From: Marvinbryantia sp964455335
GTDB taxonomy: Bacteria; Bacillota; Clostridia; Lachnospirales; Lachnospiraceae
Direction: 5' to 3'
Assembly (NCBI GenBank): GCA_964455335.1
Contig: CAYVVW010000003.1
Coordinates: forward strand, 1 to 32,300
Length of the DNA: 32,300 nucleotides
Shown here: piece by piece, positions 30,415-32,300 of the stretch
How the letters are laid out: each line of letters starts with the position of its first letter
Numbering within the stretch: the stretch's first letter is position 1
Notes under the pieces: generated by a model
What the model saw: the letters and a program-made list of their open reading frames with translations, nothing else
Database searches by the model: none
What the model was told of the DNA's origin: nothing
Program-made: the position numbers and the translations under genes

Positions 30415-31381
30415 TTAGATGCCCATCTGTTTTGCCACTTCCGCGGCAAAATCTTCTTGTTTCTTTTCGATGCCCTCGCCCGTCTCGTAGCGCACGAACC
30501 CTTTGATGGAAACCTTTNNNNNNNNNNNNNNNNNNNNNNNNNNNNNNNNNNNNNNNNNNNNNNNNNNNNNNNNNNNNNNNNNGCACAGTCTGCTTGCCGT
30601 CCTCCGCCTTGACGTACACCTGGTCGAGCAGGCAGATTTCCTTCAGCTCCTTGTTGACACGCCCGGCAATCATGCCCTCGATGACTTTCTCCGGCTTTTG
30701 CGACTCTTTCGGGTCGTTTTTGATCTGCGCCAGGAGAATCTCTTTTTCATGGGCAATGTACTCGGGGCTGACCTCGTCCCTGCTCGTGTAGAGCGGGCGC
30801 AAGGCCGCCACTTGCATGGCCACATTTTTCGCCATCTCTTTCAGCTCGTCGCTGACCACGTCGGACGCCACGTCCACCAGCACGCCGATCTTGCCGCCCA
30901 TGTGGGTGTAGGCCGCGATGAAGCCCGCGTCCTCCGCCACTTTCTGGTATCTGCGGATGTTCATGTTCTCGCCGATGACCGCAATCTTGCCGGCCAGTGC
31001 CTCCGCCACGGTCTTTGTCCCATCCGGCAGCCATTTTTCCGCCAGGAATGCCTCCACGTCGGATGCCTCGGTGGCCATCGCCTGGGCGGCGACTTCGCCG
31101 ACAAACTCCTGGAACACCTCGTTCTTTGCCACAAAGTCGGTCTCCGCGTTGACTTCCACGACAACCGCGCGCTTGCAGTCGTCGGACACCAGCACCTTGC
31201 AAAGCCCCTCCGCCGCAATGCGGCCCGCCTTTTTCTGTGCGGTGGCAAGTCCTTTTTCCCGCAAAAACTCTACTGCCTTATCCATGTCGCCGTCCGTGGC
31301 CGTCAGGGCCTTTTTGCAGTCCATCATGCCGGCGCCGGTCATTTCCCTAAGTTCTTTTACCATTCCCGCTGTGATTGCCAT
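30415..31381 (-). CDS. tsf: Elongation factor Ts (interrupted by an assembly gap)
   Basis: EF-Ts recharges EF-Tu with GTP during translation. The N-terminus MAITAGMVKELREMTGAGMM is the UBA-type domain with the TGAGMMDCKKAL motif. The core shows VVVEVNAETDFVAKN (binding EF-Tu). The C-terminal piece reads KVSIKGFVRYETGEG and ends AAEVAKQMGI with TAA at 30417-30415. The 65 N (30518-30582) lie between codon QTV and KVSIK. The two halves are in different frames if 65 is taken as real; the true gap must leave remainder 1 when divided by 3, and the family spacing suggests about 13 residues (roughly 37 nt). The ribosome site GGAGGAG is within the end of rpsB, five bases before the gene. Confidence 0.95.
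30518..30582. other. Assembly gap (65 N)
   Basis: A run of N placed by the assembler inside tsf; its length is not real sequence. Confidence 0.98.
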
Positions 31382-31386
31382 ATGCC

Positions 31387-32136
31387 TTACTCCTCCGTCT
31401 GTGCCGCGGCGTCCTGCGCATATGCCGCGTCGTCATAGATCGCATCCTGCTCCGCTCCCTGGTTTGCCTCGATGACGGCGTCCGCCATCTTAGAGACAAT
31501 CAGCCGTACCGCGCGGATGGCGTCGTCGTTGCCCGGAATCACATAATCCAACTCTTCCGGATCGCAGTTGGTGTCGCAGATGCCGATCAGCGGAATACCG
31601 AGCGTGTGTGCCTCCTGCACGCAGATCCGCTCTTTTTTCGGGTCTACCACAAAGATGGCGTCCGGAATGCGCCGCATTTCCTTGATGCCGCCCAGGCTCT
31701 TGTTGAGCTTTTGCATCTCTTTGCGCAATGCCGTGACTTCTTTTTTCGGGAGCACGTCAAACGTGCCGTCCGTCTCCATCGCCTCGATCTGCTTTAAGCG
31801 GCCGATGCGGCTGCGGATGGTCTTAAAGTTGGTCAGCATGCCGCCCAGCCAGCGCTCGTTGACATAAAACATGCCGCAGCGCTCCGCCTCGGACTTGATG
31901 GCGTCCTGCGCCTGCTTCTTCGTGCCGACAAACAGGATGCTCCCGCCGTTTGCCACGATGTCGCCCACTGCGTTGTACGCGTCGTCCACCATGCCGACGG
32001 ATTTTTGCAAGTCGATGATGTAGATTCCATTTCTCTCCGTGTAGATGTACGGGGCCATCTTCGGGTTCCATCTCCTGGTCTGGTGGCCGAAATGGACGCC
32101 TGCCTCTAGCAGTTGCTTCATTGAAATAACGCTCAT
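31387..32136 (-). CDS. rpsB: 30S ribosomal protein S2
   Basis: 249 residues, normal S2 length. Clear S2 motifs are MKQLLEAGVHFGHQTRRWNP at the start, GSILFVGTKKQAQDAI, VNERWLGGMLTNFKTI and IPLIGICDTNCDPEELDYVI. It is a ribosome component of the 30S body. The C-terminal tail is acidic, Ala/Asp-rich. AAGGAG before ATG 32136 fixes the start; the longer frame upstream lies in the leader. The pairing with tsf is conserved in bacteria. Confidence 0.98.
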   Translation of the reverse strand: MSVISMKQLLEAGVHFGHQTRRWNPKMAPYIYTERNGIYIIDLQKSVGMVDDAYNAVGDIVANGGSILFVGTKKQAQDAIKSEAERCGMFYVNERWLGGMLTNFKTIRSRIGRLKQIEAMETDGTFDVLPKKEVTALRKEMQKLNKSLGGIKEMRRIPDAIFVVDPKKERICVQEAHTLGIPLIGICDTNCDPEELDYVIPGNDDAIRAVRLIVSKMADAVIEANQGAEQDAIYDDAAYAQDAAAQTEE

Positions 32137-32164
32137 GTCTTTTCTCCTTTTTGGGTTGTGCTTC

Positions 32165-32220
32165 CGCATCCTTTTGCTTCTCGGAAACCGAACCGGCACC
32201 CTCCTCGAAATCAAGATGCG
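32165..32220 (-). promoter_or_regulatory. Candidate structured leader of rpsB
   Basis: In the minus-strand leader CGCATC (32220-32215) pairs with GATGCG (32170-32165), enclosing a TCGG/CCGA hairpin. It is placed just upstream of the S2 ribosome site, where ribosomal-protein autoregulation leaders often lie. A match to a known leader family is not established. Confidence 0.4.
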
Positions 32221-32238
32221 TGATTGATAAACCAACTC

Positions 32239-32267
32239 ATTCTATCACATGCCGATGGGGATTGCAA
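32239..32267 (-). promoter_or_regulatory. Promoter of rpsB-tsf
   Basis: On the minus strand TTGCAA (32267-32262), a 17-base spacer and TAGAAT (32244-32239), preceded by TG-A as an extended -10. Confidence 0.8.
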
Positions 32268-32300
32268 GCAAAAATCCACATTTTTCTATTCGTGGCGGAT

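Overview
The window looks like chromosomal DNA of a Gram-positive, anaerobic, gut- or rumen-type Clostridia, most likely a fairly GC-rich Lachnospiraceae. This is inferred from strong GGAGG ribosome sites, a plant-glycan utilisation locus whose importer has no ATPase of its own, a Firmicutes-type CpsB/LCP/Wzz/BY-kinase exopolysaccharide operon, and the gene families seen. No plasmid or phage backbone is visible, only a decayed tyrosine-recombinase tail near 25.6 kb. A 65-base N run (30518-30582) interrupts tsf.

Region 1 (1-18.3 kb) is a glycan locus. On the plus strand lie the end of a sugar-binding protein, two CUT1 permeases and a lipoprotein, closed by a strong terminator. Converging on them is a five-gene minus-strand glycosidase operon, in transcription order GH3 (circularly permuted), GH43 (exo-1,3-galactanase-like), GH2, GH43-CBM and GH3. 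Two of its junctions are 4-base ATGA overlaps. Divergently, a GH1 enzyme is followed by a GH2 gene that looks broken by an internal deletion plus frameshift. The genes fit import of oligosaccharides followed by exo-acting intracellular debranching and hydrolysis. Several enzymes hint at beta-galactan, arabinogalactan or xylan side chains, but the substrate is not proven.

Region 2 (18.4-22.5 kb, minus strand) is a corrinoid-uptake operon: cobalamin riboswitch, intrinsic terminator, FecCD/BtuC permease, BtuD-like ATPase with a C-terminal extension of about 150 residues, and a binding protein that lacks a lipobox cysteine. Region 3 (22.6-26.5 kb) is a run of small genes: a 57-residue protein with a clear promoter, a secreted transglutaminase-like protein, two small membrane proteins, an integrase remnant and a secreted Ig-like protein.

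Region 4 (26.6-30.4 kb, minus strand) is an exopolysaccharide start module in the order cpsB, a 46-residue membrane protein, LCP, Wzz/CpsC and CpsD BY-kinase. It has a good promoter and a leader carrying a 9-G tract. Region 5 (30.4-32.3 kb) is rpsB-tsf with promoter and terminator.

The least explained signals are small repeated elements. One is a 43-nt stem-loop present at 4.1 kb and 22.2 kb, whose differences preserve pairing in minus-strand RNA. Another is a 24-nt motif found three times, 13-22 nt past minus-strand stop codons. The third is a set of five 18-bp tandem units running into the ribosome site of the corrinoid-binding-protein gene. A helical module shared by two of the glycosidases is also notable.
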